Notes: generated by a model not told the origin, from the sequence alone. DNA of 64,000 nt from Opeltia flavorubescens (GCA_000442125.1 KE546967.1:620001-684000), one strand, 5' to 3'. Shown: positions 11,301 through 24,693, counted from the first letter of the stretch. Made by a program: numbers and translations.

Positions 11301-11943
11301 CAAGCGTTATAAGAACGGTGCTCTTGGTATCTTTCGGCTTGCACCTCAGGATTACCATCGCTTCCACATTCCGGTCGATGGAGTGATGGGGAAACCCAAG
11401 TTGATTGAAGGGGAATACTACACCGTCAATCCAATGGCCATCCGTTCCGCCTTGGATGTCTATGGAGAAAATGTGCGATATATTGTTCCCATTGACTCGG
11501 TAGCACATGGAAGAGTGATCGTGGTTTGTGTTGGTGCAATGATGGTTGGGAGTACGGTCATCACTCGAAAGGAAGGAGAGAAAGTATCGCGTGCTGAAGA
11601 ACTTGGATTCTTCAAGTTTGGGGGGAGCACAATACTGTTGCTCTTCGAGCCAGGCAGGATGAAGTTCGACGAAGACTTGACAGATAATGCAAGTGGAGCG
11701 GTGGAAACACTTGTAAGTCTTGAGTACAGTGTAACAACTTAGGTGTCCTGGCTAATGTTCCTCTTCAAGCTCCGTGTTGGGATGTCGATCGGCCATCATC
11801 CGGACCAGACCCAATTTACCCCAGACATGCGAAAAAATGAAGAAAATGTCACGGATGAGGAACGGCAGGAAGCCAAACGTCGGATTGAGGGAAGCTTGGC
11901 CCCGAACGTGTCTGACCTGACATCGCCGACGGCAGCAAAGTGA
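8349..11943 (+). CDS. PSD2: Phosphatidylserine decarboxylase proenzyme 2 (C2-domain type)
   Basis: Pyruvoyl enzyme that converts phosphatidylserine to phosphatidylethanolamine in the endomembrane system. Exons: 8349-8492, 8549-8593, 8648-8869, 8918-9362, 9414-10913, 10961-11712, 11770-11943; 3282 nt, 1093 aa, close to the yeast Psd2 length. Order: basic Ser-rich start, C2 domain about 42-140 (DPFLVVTL, NPEWN), acidic then Lys-rich linker, second C2 about 265-390 (DMDPFVVASLG, NPIFEE), an EF-hand-like loop DADENARVSKIE, then the decarboxylase domain from about 700. The self-cleavage motif is Gly-Gly-Ser-Thr at about 1006-1009; Ser1008 would become the pyruvoyl group. ETLLRVGMSIG is rejoined by the last 57-nt intron. 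The start at MVRMSLPSR matches the family pattern. Confidence 0.95.
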
Positions 11944-12359
11944 GCTTGGATAACGGCAGTAGTAATGATGACGTGAAAATGAGTAGAGTTAGCATTTGAA
12001 GATAAACCATGACAATCTTTTACATTGAATGTATTAGTGTCAAAACGCTCTTTCGATTGTTGATATTCGGAGCCACGCTAGTCTTGATTAGGCTGGACCA
12101 AGCCAAAACCAAAACATTGGAGGATTGGCAGATCAACCAACTCCCAACTCTCCGACCACATCCCGCCTATTGTGGACTGCGCAGACGACCTTCATTCCAC
12201 CGGTATTTCGATACTGATGCGTTCCTGGCCATGAGAAAAATAGTGGTCAATTCAAATCCCGAACTGTGCTCCGTGTACCAATCGTTCTAGTATCGCCAAA
12301 GAACACGCGCCCATCGTTCAACAACATTTCCACTGGTTTTCGTGATACCGACAGCATCA
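11944..12359. other. Spacer PSD2 / DSN1
   Basis: 416 bp between two genes in the same direction; should hold the PSD2 3' UTR and the DSN1 promoter. An open frame at 12009-12290 shows no protein family character. Confidence 0.5.
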
Positions 12360-14329
12360 ATGACAGAATACGCGACGCGCTCTCCGCTACAATTGATCCA
12401 TAATCCGCATATGATGGGCGAGCCGCGACGCTCTTCAAGAAGGTTGAGCGCAAGGCTTGGGGACAAGGAAGATGTGCCAATGGTCAACGGGGCCGCGCAC
12501 ACGAATGAGAAGAACAATAAAAGTGGACAGAGCTCAGCAAGCAATGCGAAGCAAGCCAAGGCTGGTGTGAACGGTGCTACTTCGAACGCTGTGGGGTCGA
12601 AGACTAAAAGGAAGCTGGGTACGTAACAATGCAGTGACGGGGGTTGAATCAGTGATTTTGACCAAGCACCAATCGCTTTCTTGCGTATTGCAATGTCCAC
12701 AAGGGCTTCTGACAAGAGTGACATAGATGACGAGGATTCGGACGGCTTCAAGTTCACAAGAACGCGCGCAAAAAAGGCTAAAGCCGAACCACCACCACAA
12801 ATACCGCCAATTGCAGAGGATAAGCATGAAGAGAGTCTCCCCAAGCCAGTCGTCGCAAGAAAAACACGAAGACGTATATCTGGCTCACCTGCCGCTTCAG
12901 GAGTTGAGAATGGAGAAAAGCCCGAGCGGCGGCGAAGGAGCGCGAGAAATAGCGGGGATAAGGATATTGTACAGCACGAGCCTCCCCTACCACCGCTAGA
13001 GGTTAAGAAGAAGCGAAGACCTAAGGATGATGGTTCCCACGAGGGTCGGAAGAGCAGAAAGCAGGACCAGGCGACTTCGTCACAGACCCATGAGTCCGCT
13101 CCTGCAGAGTCATCACGAATACAGCCAGTGGATAAACCACTCGATCCCATCAAAGTATCGCTACCGTTCGCTGATACTCCAATAATACGGCGAAATAAGG
13201 AGATGCGGAGAGGCGCCGAAAATGGCTCTAGACGAAGTAGTCTTGGGATGAGGGGGAGAAGGGCAAGTTCATTGATTGATAGCGGGAAATCTGATGGTTA
13301 GAAACAGTGAGGGAGATTTTAAGTTGATTGGCTGATTGATTAGTAGCTTTACCACACGAAGAAGTCGAGAGTTCGGAATTCTACAAGCATATTGAAAGCA
13401 GCTTAACAGAACCACGGCGAATGAAACAACTTCTAACGTGGTGTGGCACGAGGGCTCTGGGCGAAAAGCCAATATCAACTCAGCCGGATTTCCATGCGCG
13501 GCAAGCAGGTCAGTCGGTTGATTTGATGTGGAGAAGAATCATCCGCTAACGGAAGATAGCACGCGAAATTCAGCAGCAATTGCTCAAAGACTTCTCGACC
13601 AAATCGGAAATGTCAGATTGGTTCAATAGAGTAAGACTAGGAGTCTCCGCTCTTGGAGGGATATATGCTGATGGGATTCGCAGAGGGACACGACACCCCC
13701 TCCTCAGCCTCCAAAACCGAACCCCAAAAACATTTCCAATGAAAATAAAATTAGGGATCTCGAGAAGCAGCTCGCTAGGTATTACCTCGCTTTTCCCAGG
13801 GAAAAGGTCTGGTTACTCACGCAACTGTAGACTCCAAACCGAACGTCAAACTTGGGAAACCCTCCTCCGCCCTCCATCCGAGTCACTCTCCCTTTCACCA
13901 ATCACAGCAAACCCAGATCCTCATTCCATATCTCCCGAACTTCTGGCCTCTCCAGCGCAAATATCTGCCCTTTCAATCCTCCACCCAATAGACCCGAAGC
14001 CCAATGACCCATCGTCTTCGTCCTCTAAAGAACTCCCAGCTATAAATAACGATCTCCAATCCTCCACATCCTCCCGCCTCCGAAGCATCACATCCAAGCT
14101 CGAATTTTCAATCGACACGTTCGCGACCAACGTCCACGCCTTGAACGCGTACAAAACGGCTGCGGACCGCGTGGCGGGCGAGGTGCTGGCGATTAGTGCC
14201 GAGGCGTTAGAGGAGAGAGATGTGGCGGGGAGGAGGAGAAGGAAGGATGGCGATGGGGATGAGGTGGAAGGGGAGGAAGTGGGGATGAGGGATGTGTTGA
14301 GGGGTTTGAGTAGGGTTGTTGACCGATGA
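12360..14329 (+). CDS. DSN1: Kinetochore protein Dsn1/Mis13 (Mis12 complex)
   Basis: Subunit of the MIND/Mis12 complex that links inner kinetochore to Ndc80. Exons: 12360-12618, 12727-13296, 13347-13508, 13560-13630, 13684-13778, 13831-14329; 1656 nt, 551 aa, all phases consistent. The N-terminal half is basic and disordered. The hallmark is RRSSLGMRGRRASSLIDSG, which contains Ser sites in Arg-rich context of the type targeted by Aurora B in this family, followed by the helical ALPHEEVESSEFYKHIESS, a Leu-rich coiled region, and a C-terminal helix SRLRSITSKLEFSIDTFA ending MRDVLRGLSRVVDR. The start ATG at 12360 is the first in frame; a GTG 18 nt earlier is not needed. The 52-nt intron at 13779-13830 removes an in-frame stop. 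Confidence 0.9.
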
Positions 14330-17300
14330 TGAGGTGGTTGGTAATCGAGGGAAACCCAACGGTATGGACGATCAAGGGATAGGCAGAAAGCAAAGAAGCA
14401 AGTTGAATCGCTCCAGCTGGCTGTATTGATGGCAGAGTATGAACGAGCAAGACGGTCATGGAAATCTGATGGGAGTGCGAACTTGCTCATTATAGCGGAA
14501 AGACAGAAAGAATAGGAGGCGGTGTCGGTTTTCTTCTGCTGCTGCGAAACCTTGCGATTATGGCAGCGGGTTTTGGGTGTGTGGGTTCTGATGATGATGT
14601 ACATCTAGCTGTTGGTTTCTCTCTCTCTCTGACTACTACTCTATTTCTCTATACCTGATTACTACCAATTCCTCCGAACAGTCCTCCGTGTTGAGTGGGT
14701 ATATCTGAGTGTTTGTCTCGTTTTCCCATCCTAAAAGAAGAGATCGAAATCGAAATCCCACTGAAAATAGTCTTCCTAGGTCAGATTTTCCAGCTAAGTA
14801 CCCATGACATTCTCTTGTGGAGCCCGGGGTGGGGGGTTTTGGTGATTGATGGGACAGGGACGGGATGTATGTTGGTTTGCTGGGCTTTGGGGAAATACAT
14901 TTGTATGAATTAACAATAGCAGCGTCAACCATTAAACCGACTAAAACTATCCGTATGATTCGCATTCCCATCTACCACGCACGAACCTTACTCTTACCGT
15001 CTCGTCTATTTACTTCACCAATCTCTCTCATTACCGAAAGCACACATATAGACAACCAAAGGCTAATACAGCTTGCTCATTTAGGAGAAGGAAAAGCACA
15101 GTAGTTCATCATTTCATGTACTTTTGACAAAGCATCTTATTTTCAGTTTCAACATTTTCAGACATGAGGCCGAAAAGAGTACTTAAGCATAACGGAGCAA
15201 GACCATCATTGCGTCTACCAACCACGTATTTCTGTCCGCTGCAATGATTCTCTACTTCAACCACGCGAGTGCTTTCCTACCATCTATACCTATCCATCCG
15301 TAAGGGGAAAGCGCGAGTCAGATTGGCACGATATTGGATGGGAAGGACCTCCCATCCGGTTGGCTCAATTGCCATAACCCCTAAAACGGAAAACGCCATA
15401 TACCATTGCCTACCGCCGTAGAAGCCTTCTCGCCGTCCCCTTCTTTCCTAAACAACCAAAAAAAGCAGAACAAGTGAGCGTGGCGTAGATGCCGATACGG
15501 TAGGAAAGGAAAGGAGAAAACAAATGAGGTAAGAGGAAAGAGCGCAAAAGACAAGAAGCTGCTAAGGAAGTCGAATGGGGAGATAAGACAGTGGTCTATG
15601 TCTGACATCCTGAAATAAGGAAGCTCACGGGATGGCAAGGAGATGCGGGCAACCCACTCTCATCCCCTGTCCTTTCACCATTTTTGAAATTCCCAAAGTG
15701 ACATTGGACAGAAGAAAGAGAACTGTGCTCACTTGGACATTTCGATTTTCGTGGCCGTGATACTGGGGGAAAAATTCAAATGCACAAGGAGCACGCGCAA
15801 CAGACTGTGGCGAATGTACTGCTAGCTGTTGGTGCAGGGAGACGACCAATTGGTCGTATCATGGGATCTCTGAGATGGGAAGGAGGTCGCGATCGGCTTC
15901 AATAAAAGTTGCTGGAGTTGTGATACACGTCTTGTGGAGACGGCAATTATGTTTTCCACGCTTGGATCTGAGACACCGATCTGTAAAATGCATAACCAGG
16001 CTGTGATACCTGATAGAACCAAGCTCCTCTATTCACCCTTCTGACAGAGCAAATTCTCGTCAGAAGGGGTTGGACTGAAATTGCAACTGCAAATACAACG
16101 ATCACTCGTCCTGGAACCCATGCATTGCGAGTCAGACGAAGGGTCAATGATGATGATAAGCAATTGCACAAAGTGGACCACAAGCTACAGGCATGACAGC
16201 AACATTGCCGCGAAGGAAAGCAGATAGGTGGAACTCGGAAAACAGGGTGCTTCTGTACGACAAGATCAAGCAGCCTAAATTCCGTGAGATGTGACACAGC
16301 AGAGCATTGAGATTGGGAAAAAAAGTCAGTGATCGCCATCGAACCAGAAAATGTCATTCCCGAGATAATGCAGCTTTGACAGATGCAGGGAGGCATTTTT
16401 GACAGCTGTGCTGTCAATTCAGGCCCGGTGGTTTGGTTTTCTCCGAAGGAGGGGAGCTGTGCTAGTCGTGGCGACGCCGAGTTGTCCTGCGGTACAACAT
16501 GTACGACATAATACTCCTTCCTAACAAAAGCGTTGGTCGCATTCGTCAGCGTCGGCTGCCCGGAAAAGTGGAAGCGGATGGTGGTCTGTGAGCATGTGAT
16601 ATTGCGCTCATCCAACCCAACCGATGCCAGCAGAGTGGCTTAAGTGAACCGGGAGCGAGGGCCAGGGGATGCGCCGGACCGCTGTCAGAGTCACATATTG
16701 CACTAGTGGCTGCTTCTGACAGCTAAGGTGTCTAGTCAATATTTGGATTGGATCGAGCATCGAGTCTCATTCCTGTATATTTCCATTTCACAATAGAGAA
16801 GCAACACGGATGGGCCTATCCAGCCTTTGTCGAATCGGCGATGATGTATGGACGAGAACATTAGTCGACGCGCTTGGATCTCTTCTGAGGTCGTTGCGGC
16901 CGGCTCGTAATGTACGTCGATCGAGATCCTCTGATTATACTTTGTTAGGGTCTCTTTCATTCGTCAATTTTCTGCAAGTTTGGCAGTATGTACGTCGTTG
17001 AGCGCTGAGCTGTTCGCTCTGACACGCGATAACCATTAACAATCCTGGAGAGAAAGGCACATGTCCTATGATTACATAACCCCTTTTTGAATATTGGAGC
17101 TTGTCTCTTTGGACTCGATATCTGCTAAAGCAAAGACGACTCCGGCAGATGAGACATTATTACTCGTATCTGACAAAATGCTGCTTATCAACCAAATATG
17201 GCTCATCTAAGCCGAGCTGCATCCGCTTAATTTGTGGAGTCGTACTGTGCCATCCGGAACGGGAAAAGGTCAACATTATGCAAGTTCAACGGCTATCCCC

Positions 17301-20300
17301 AGTTTCCAACCCCAAGCGACCCTAATCATGCTGTACTTGTATTCTGTGGGGTCTGCTGGCGTCGGATGGAGGAGCTACACTTGACACGTTCCGTAACGCA
17401 ACACTGCTTCTAGTGATAAACTAATAAAGATAGGGATGGGTAAGGTGGACCCAATCCTTTTTCGTAAAGCATCTCGATCCTGTTCAGGATCTAGATCAGT
17501 ATTAACGTTTGGGCCTGAGGAGGGGCTGGGCAGCCGCTGTCAGAAGTACAGGCGATCCGCATTGGGAATAGGTATAGAATCGGCAAATGTAGTCGGCTGG
17601 TTGGCTCGTCTTGATAGGAGACGCACAGGTTGGTTCCGACTTCCAAGATCGGAAGGGCTGCGTGGCATGGCCGCATACGCCAGGCACTGGGAATAAGTAC
17701 TGTCTTATCGAAATGAGTCGCATGGGTGACTCGGCTTCCGCACTGACATTAATTTGGACGAATTTTGTTCGAATAGCCGCAAGCTGGTGCGGCCGATGTC
17801 GGAATGAAGCTGCCAAGAGACCCGAGAGTGTCTGCGGGCTGTCTTCCACACGTACCGTGTTGACTTCATGGAAATCCACAAAGCGCATGTTTGGGCAGCA
17901 AGACGGAGGCAAATGCCGACCCGAGGTTGTTAAGCCTGTCAGCTGCGATTAACTTTAAGGCAACAGCCATTGATGGCGCTGAGCGCGCACCACATTCTTG
18001 TTTGTCCACCAACAGCTGCAGTTAGATCATCATGTTACCGAGATCTAGACAAGAGATAGATCTCCAAGGAGCTTCCCCTCGCTGGGTTATTATTCAGCCT
18101 TGCTTCCTATGACCTCCACTTATGGCTGAGTATTGGTTTGCGAAGTGCAGGTAAGCTCTGGGTTGGTTGGTGTTGCAGTAGTAGCCCACGGACTATTTTA
18201 TTCNCGAAAAACAGATCTCGATGATGATGCACACTCAAGGTAGTCGCTTGTCGGGTCTGTGTTTGGACCCAAGGTCTGAGATGATAATCGTTTGCAAGGT
18301 CTAAAAGTTAAATACGACAAATGACAAGGTGCAGCATGCGGTACCACCGTTGACACTTTGGCAGACTGAAAACATATATTATTGGGTAATTGTGAAAAGC
18401 AAAGAATCAGTGGGTTGTCGACTGGTGGAAAGGTTGCAAAAAGCGCCCACGTAGTCATTCGATTCGGACAAGAAGCGAGCAAAAACATGAGGCACCTCGC
18501 TTATCTTGCGATCGAGATTAGTACTGTCCGGAAAAACTCGCCGACTAAAGCAGACGCGGGGGGGCTGATGCACGTACTTTACCAAAGTGGTACCGACTAC
18601 ACACCTCGTACTATTATGTTGCGTTGTCCATATTCAACCAACGTGAGTGGTTATATTCGGACACTAAGAGTTTTTATAGTGTATCTCATTCTAGAGAAAT
18701 ATATGGTGATCACGTCTATCTATGCTCTTTGCTTTGCTCATGGTGGAGGCAGGCGTTCAGGATGGGGCCTGCAACATATGGTGGATAATGTGTAGAGTTG
18801 ACCGGCAATCACACGTGGTCAATTAGGAGAATTTCCCGGAGTCTTGCATTTACTGCAATTTTGACAGTTACATCAATCGAACCGAACTTGATGATCTAAG
18901 GCTATCCACATCCAACTTGTTTGCAACTTTGCTTGGCTACTCTACACGCCGCGACCACACCATGATGAACCCTGATCTCAGATTGACAGCTAACGATCCT
19001 GCAGCTTCAGCTTCCACAGAATGTTGGCAATTCACAGTTGGCCAGTCTATGTATAAGTTTCCCGACGAGGGTTCCGGTACCGGTTCGGATACTAACATAC
19101 TTTCCCGGATGGGCGCGAAAAGACAAGGAACTAAGTTAATCAACTGAGATGGAGATTTTGTTCTCTATCATCACGGCTCTGAAGCGAAATACAATCAAGA
19201 TCCAATATCAACAAAGCACTGACCAGTGGCTGAGACTGAACCATGGTTGGATATCGATATTCAATCTCCGGTTTTAAAGCTCAACGAGAGTCAGGGGGCT
19301 AGGTTGGGAATAGGCACATGGCTGCCATCATGCAAGGGTCGTGGCACAACAAGCAGCTATCCGACGGGTCAGACCTATTATTGCTGTCAAGACAACCTCG
19401 ATCATGACCCCTCATCAAGGGACCGCTGATCGTGGGTCCTGGGTGCACAAAACACTGCCACTCTGTCGGATCTGGCTTGAATGACCAAAAGACGATGAGT
19501 CGCACAAGAAACTTCAAGGCCAAAGACACACGAAAGTGAATGAATGAATCAATGTTCTATTCTGCAGCTGCTGACGGTGTGAGGCTGATATCGAGCTGAA
19601 GCCATCCGATCCGGCCCATTGCCTTCTTTCGGTGCTGATGCAAGCCTTATGCAAGAGAATTCTCGGAAAGGATCACTTGGATTCTATTCAGCTGTTGTGA
19701 AAAGAGCATTTTCCCTTGTTGTCATTGGCCGTTGCGAAGGATATCAGCGATACTTTAAAGCTCGCTTGGAAGTATGAGAGATGTATCATCAGAAACAACG
19801 GACAAAATTAAGCAGCTGAAGTTCAATCGACTGAAGAACAATCTCGCTTGGCTATGTATAGCTAGCGGGAGCTAAGGATACGGCGCTGGGTGGGAATAAT
19901 CGTTGATATCATCATATCGCGATGGAGGGGTAGGTGTCTAGGGTGGGATTGGGTGGCTTTTGCTGGCCGGTAGTCAGGGATAAGGACGCTGCTTCGGTTG
20001 TGCTTCGTCCTGGGAATCCTGCTCGGTGCCTCGCGTGCATCGAACCCCTGTTTCCAGCCCTGACCCTGCCTAGCCTAGTCTATCCGAAACCGCTTTAGAC
20101 CGTCCATCCTCTGGGACAAGACCGAGATGAGCAGGGCAGCTCATGCTCGCTTGCGTCGTCTAACCATCTCCATGCCCTCCTTCCGTTGACGCGAAGTCGG
20201 GATAGGGTCAAGTCGCAGGGACCTGAAGAGGCCGAAGCATATGATGGATATTCAACCGGAAGAGAAGGAGGAGAATAGGGCCGTGGGAGAAAAAGGAATT

Positions 20301-21171
20301 TTGTAGTGTGTTGTTGCTAGCCAGTAGTAGGCGTAGGTTGTAAGGTAGCTGCCATCTGAATCTCCGATCTGAATTGCCTTTCGATCGTTTGCCGCCAACC
20401 CTAAATCTAACTGATCTCTCCCCGGTCAATCTACTAGTCATCATCCACATCCACCAAGCTCGCGGCTTGCTCTGCCATGCCCCAAACAGTCATGCATGAC
20501 CCTCTCTTAGTGCGCGCCATCGAACAAGAACCGATCTTCTCTCCCCTCCGCCACCACTCCATCTACCCAATCTACCCATACAGCGAAAGCCATCTGCTCC
20601 TCCACTCGTGTCCACATTCCCGTCCCAGATAAACGACCGTTACCGTCACGCCGCCATACCTCTTGCCTGCCTCGTGTCTGGCATAGATTATCCGTCATCA
20701 TCATCTGCTTTCACACCTTTGACACGGAAGCATCATCACCCAAACCCTCTGTCGCTCGGGCCTTGTTCCGTGTACCAGCAAGCACCGATCAAATCGTTCG
20801 CTTCAAAGCACCCAGCCATCGTCAAACACTCCCGTTTACATAGGCAACGGGATCTTGCCTTTGTCAGGAACAACAATTGGAAGTCGGCAGTCCCAACGAA
20901 CATCTGCTCGCTCTCGGAAACGAACCGTTTTCTCGCACCCAAGAATCAAATCAATAGGCTACCTCTCGTGCGTGTCCCAATCTATCCGCTATCCGTTGCG
21001 TCGACGGCTTGCGCAGCGGCTGCCCTCCGTATGAGCTCGCGGAGTCGCAGCTAACGGCAACCGGCAGCAACCAGAAAAGCATCTTTTCCAACGTACATAA
21101 GAAAGCAACGAGGGGCAGCGGATGGCACGATAGAGAGCAATACCGCTGTTTACCTACCGCTGCCGTACGGA
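14330..21171. other. 6.8-kb region with no convincing gene, upstream of the GATA factor
   Basis: The longest gene-free stretch in the window. It contains scattered open frames up to 222 codons (15947-16615, minus), none with recognisable domains, intron-joined continuation or family motifs. It holds a CT microsatellite near 14614-14630, one undetermined base at 18204, a 17-bp palindrome at 16400-16416 and several further TGACAG/CTGTCA sites. The last kilobase before 21172 is pyrimidine-rich on the plus strand and could be a long 5' leader of the GATA gene. NsdD/LTF1-type genes are known for large upstream regions; whether this is promoter, leader or non-coding RNA cannot be told from sequence. 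Confidence 0.5.
16400..16416. promoter_or_regulatory. Perfect inverted repeat TGACAGC-TGT-GCTGTCA
   Basis: Seven-base arms with a three-base centre. TGACAG is the core recognised by TALE-class homeodomain proteins in other eukaryotes. More copies of the half-site occur nearby (about 16375, 16684, 16718, 17538, 17938). A binding role is inference. Confidence 0.35.
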
Positions 21172-22934
21172 ATGGCCATGGCCGACGCTACACGGCAAAG
21201 GTCTGTTAACTCCTTCCTACCATCTGCTAAATACCTTTGATGCATCTCAATCGAGTCTTGACCATGACAACACTGATTGGCTCCTAGCGATGCTTTACCG
21301 TCCATTTCTTATCTAGATCTGGAGAAGATCAAGAGGGAAAATTCTTACTACAACTCAAGAATTCCGCCTACAGCCGTTACTAACATGCCTGCTCCACCGC
21401 TGGCCAGTCCGTCCAGCATGTATTCTGGTCCTCCGCCTCCGTATTCCTACCCGTCATCCACAGCCAGCTCCGTTATTGGCAGTCATCCGAATGGAAATGG
21501 TTATATATCACCGTCTACGGAGCCTCGCAAGGTATTTGATGATGAGAAAGAGCAACAGCAACAGGGAAGGCAGTCGTTACCTTCTATTCACGAAGCCCTG
21601 AATCGGGAACAGCCTCTCTCGATTACATCCCTTCTCACCAAAACCAGCGTGCCACCACCGCCATCACATCAAGTACACCACAGTTCGAATCCTAGTCCCA
21701 CAAGTCCAATAAGTCAATTGTACACAGACGTGTCTTTGTCAGGGTCTACCACAACACCAGCTCGTACACGTTCTTCTCCAATCCATTCTGACGCTTTATT
21801 ACGGACGCATCATTCTCCTAGACCCGCACTTGATACTATGAGCAGCCGGTTGTCAGGCACCACTTCGCGCGAAGTTCATTATCCTCCGATGCTTCCACCA
21901 CGCACCGTTCCTAGTCCAGCAAGCGTCACTCGAGCTCCCATGCCATCGACAGCATTTCGTCATTCTTCGCCAACTTACGACACCCATTCTCGCCCAGGTC
22001 CTATGGTCACCTCATCGCAAACGTACGCCTCTTACCCGACATCTTATTCTTATGCACCTCCCATGCCATCTGTCGCAGCTGGCTATCAACCCCCTTCTCC
22101 ATCAGATCCACCCAAATGGCGTTATGGTGAGCCGGAAGCAGAACGAAATAGGGATTATAGATCGCAGCCGGTGAAGGACAGCATGATGAAGCCGACATTT
22201 GGAGAAGCTGTTAAACGTCATCTGGATCATTTTGATCTTGAAACCTCGCTCAATGAAGTGGGTAATACTATCCTAGCATGATAGGTCTTAATGACTAAAC
22301 TCGTCTAGATTGCCGAATGCAGTGGCCGAACTTTAGACTTCTCAAATCTTTACGGTACCCATGCGCATCAGACGCAGCGATCTGGTCCGATACCCGGATC
22401 ACTGCCGTCCTTGGCCGAGTGTGATGAAGTGTTGGGCTACCAGAAACGGGTATTAGACTCAATGCAGAGAATCAAAGAAGTGATTATTGCCCAGCAGCAT
22501 GCCCTCGCAGAACAAAGAAATTATGAAAAATATAATCCCCCAAGTGAAGCAGATGAAGATGCAGGAAGCTTCCATGACAAGATTGAAGGCGCAGGAGGTT
22601 TTGCAGGAGCCGACCCAAAGAAGCGCCGAGGGGTACGTCCAACTGCTATCGGTCGAAAACATTCTGCTGACTTTTCCATAGAGAGCCGCTCCTCCTGGCC
22701 GTTGTCACAGTTGTAATAGAGCAGAGACCCCTGAATGGCGTCGAGGTCCGGACGGAGCACGAACCTTGTGTAACGCCTGTGGATTACGTGAGTTTCACAA
22801 CGAAATTAGTCTCCACATTGCTTTTGCTAATCATGTGCTTAGACTACGCCAAATTAACGCGCAAGCTTGGTCCAAAATCATCGACAACTGGGTCTAATCT
22901 ACGGCCTAAGGAAATGAGCCAGGGCTCGCCTTGA
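21172..22934 (+). CDS. nsdD: GATA-type transcription factor of the NsdD / LTF1 / SUB-1 class
   Basis: Nuclear regulator; orthologues control sexual development, light responses and secondary metabolism in filamentous ascomycetes. Exons: 21172-21200, 21288-22257, 22309-22632, 22682-22787, 22843-22934; 1521 nt, 506 aa. The first exon is short (MAMADATRQ) and joins to [20 protein letters not shown] long Pro/Ser/Thr/Tyr-rich region follows, then a helical stretch about 365-400 ([20 protein letters not shown]), and one C-terminal zinc finger at about 449-474: CHSC, 18 residues, CNAC, preceded by RAAPPGR and followed by [10 protein letters not shown]. The finger ends 32 residues from the C-terminus, the NsdD layout rather than the two-finger SreA or AreA type. 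The finger is split by an intron, as in relatives. The first exon rests on splice signals alone. Confidence 0.88.
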
Positions 22935-24693
22935 CTGAACATTTCACATCCACACTGCCGCTCAGACTGTATTTTATGGCATCAACCCATCGATATCCGC
23001 ACATATCATCGTCCACATTTTGTCTTATATGGGGTCAAAAACGCACACACGCGCTATTCACGGCGCTTTCTCTTCGATGACGAATGAAATGGAAACCGAA
23101 TTCATATATCCTTCGGGGAAATTGATATTCGGCATTCCGGGGCATGGAAATATTGGCAAAGGCGCAGAAAATAACTCAACGACACGATAACACAACATCC
23201 AACGGCGTTTCCAATCATCATCTGTTTAATCCGTCGGGTCCATTATCCCTGGATCTTTGACGATGTTTCATTTGTTTATATGCACCACATCAGGTTATAT
23301 ATGGAATCTCCCCGGGGGCGGGTCTTACGTTTTCCTTTTGTTATACTTTTATGGATTTCCATTGTTCTGCGAAAGATACCAGCCTTATTAGAGGTCTGCT
23401 TTGCTTCATGTGCTGGGGATGCATGCCTTATTAGAGGCGTACGTGGCTTACAGGTCATGGGGAATGATTTTACTATATGATATGTGCGATTGGTTGAAAG
23501 TCCATATGGAGATGGCCATTTGGTAGGGATTACCTTTTGTCTTTAAGGACAGGATGAGGAAAGAATTACAGGGGCAGTCTGCTTGCGCTAAATGGATATA
23601 TTCAGTTACCGCTGCTCTTGAATCCTCTTGACACGGGGTTTCCTCGATGCTCTGTTCCTGCTGATGACTATAATGACTGAACAAAGATTGTCCCACACGA
23701 CTTATTTGGTTGAGGGCAGTCACCAGCAGGGCTACGATCGCAGTACGACGACTTCTGTAACAATTACAACAATCGATACCACGAAAGCCACAATTCCTGC
23801 CATTCTGTATCATGTACCATGTGCTGATCTTCCACAATTTCCCAATTTTCACATCAAAAATTAGTCTCTACCTTTTTCTCCAACATGACAACCAGATCAA
23901 ATGTCAACTCTCTCTTTTCTTCTGGCAGAAGACCAACAAAGCCAACTTCAATGACCTCCTTAAACGAAAATATCTCTACGACCGTACTGGGTGGGATTGG
24001 CTTTTGAACCCCTGAGCCGTTGCTTTTACCGCTGCCCCTGCCCCTGGCCCTCCCCATAGCCCACATGCTCCTTCCCGGCTCAGATCATTTGTACAAAGAT
24101 ATTAGAAACACAGTGCTTGGTTTCAGTCTACCCCATCCACTCTCTCTTCCTTCGTCTCTCGATGCTGCTTCGTTGAAGAAGGGTGCGTTCATGATATGAA
24201 GGGGGATAGAGAGCGCGTAAATGAGATATGCATGACTACGTTTACCACATGAATCGAATAAATAAATAAATCTATCAATCAATCGTGAACCAAAAAGAGA
24301 TGGGGAAAAGGTGGAGAAGTCACATAGATGAACGGAAAGAGGCATTAAAGTACGTGTGAGGTCCATGAAGGTAAGAGCACAAGATCATCAGGTATTGTAA
24401 CATTCAAAGCAACCAAACGTTCGTATAGATATTATTTAAAATGTTGACCCAAACAATCCCATCCCTCTACACTTACAAGTGCCACCGTGACACAAAAGAG
24501 TTCGCCTGCAAGAAGGGTATAATATAAGAAGGGGTATAAAGCACCGAAAAAAAGCCAAACAACCGAGCCATGCCTCAAGCCAAACAGCCAATACAAAAAC
24601 AAAATGGTGAAGGATCGTTCCCATCAGAGAAGGTGTTGCATGACAGAACATCCCGATGATAAGCCTGATCGGGGATCACGGTCAAGTACTCAA
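22935..24693. other. Convergent intergenic region, no gene seen
   Basis: 1.76 kb between the 3' ends of the GATA factor and the LIM gene. Several frames of 60-134 codons overlap on both strands around 23276-24066 with no family character. Probably 3' UTRs and spacer. Confidence 0.5.

Noticed and set aside
14614-14632. CT microsatellite as a transposon end
   Set aside because: A plain short dinucleotide run with no terminal repeats or target-site duplication.
20608-21054. 148-codon plus-strand frame just before the GATA factor
   Set aside because: Low-complexity Ser/Pro/His text, no family character, in a probable leader or promoter.
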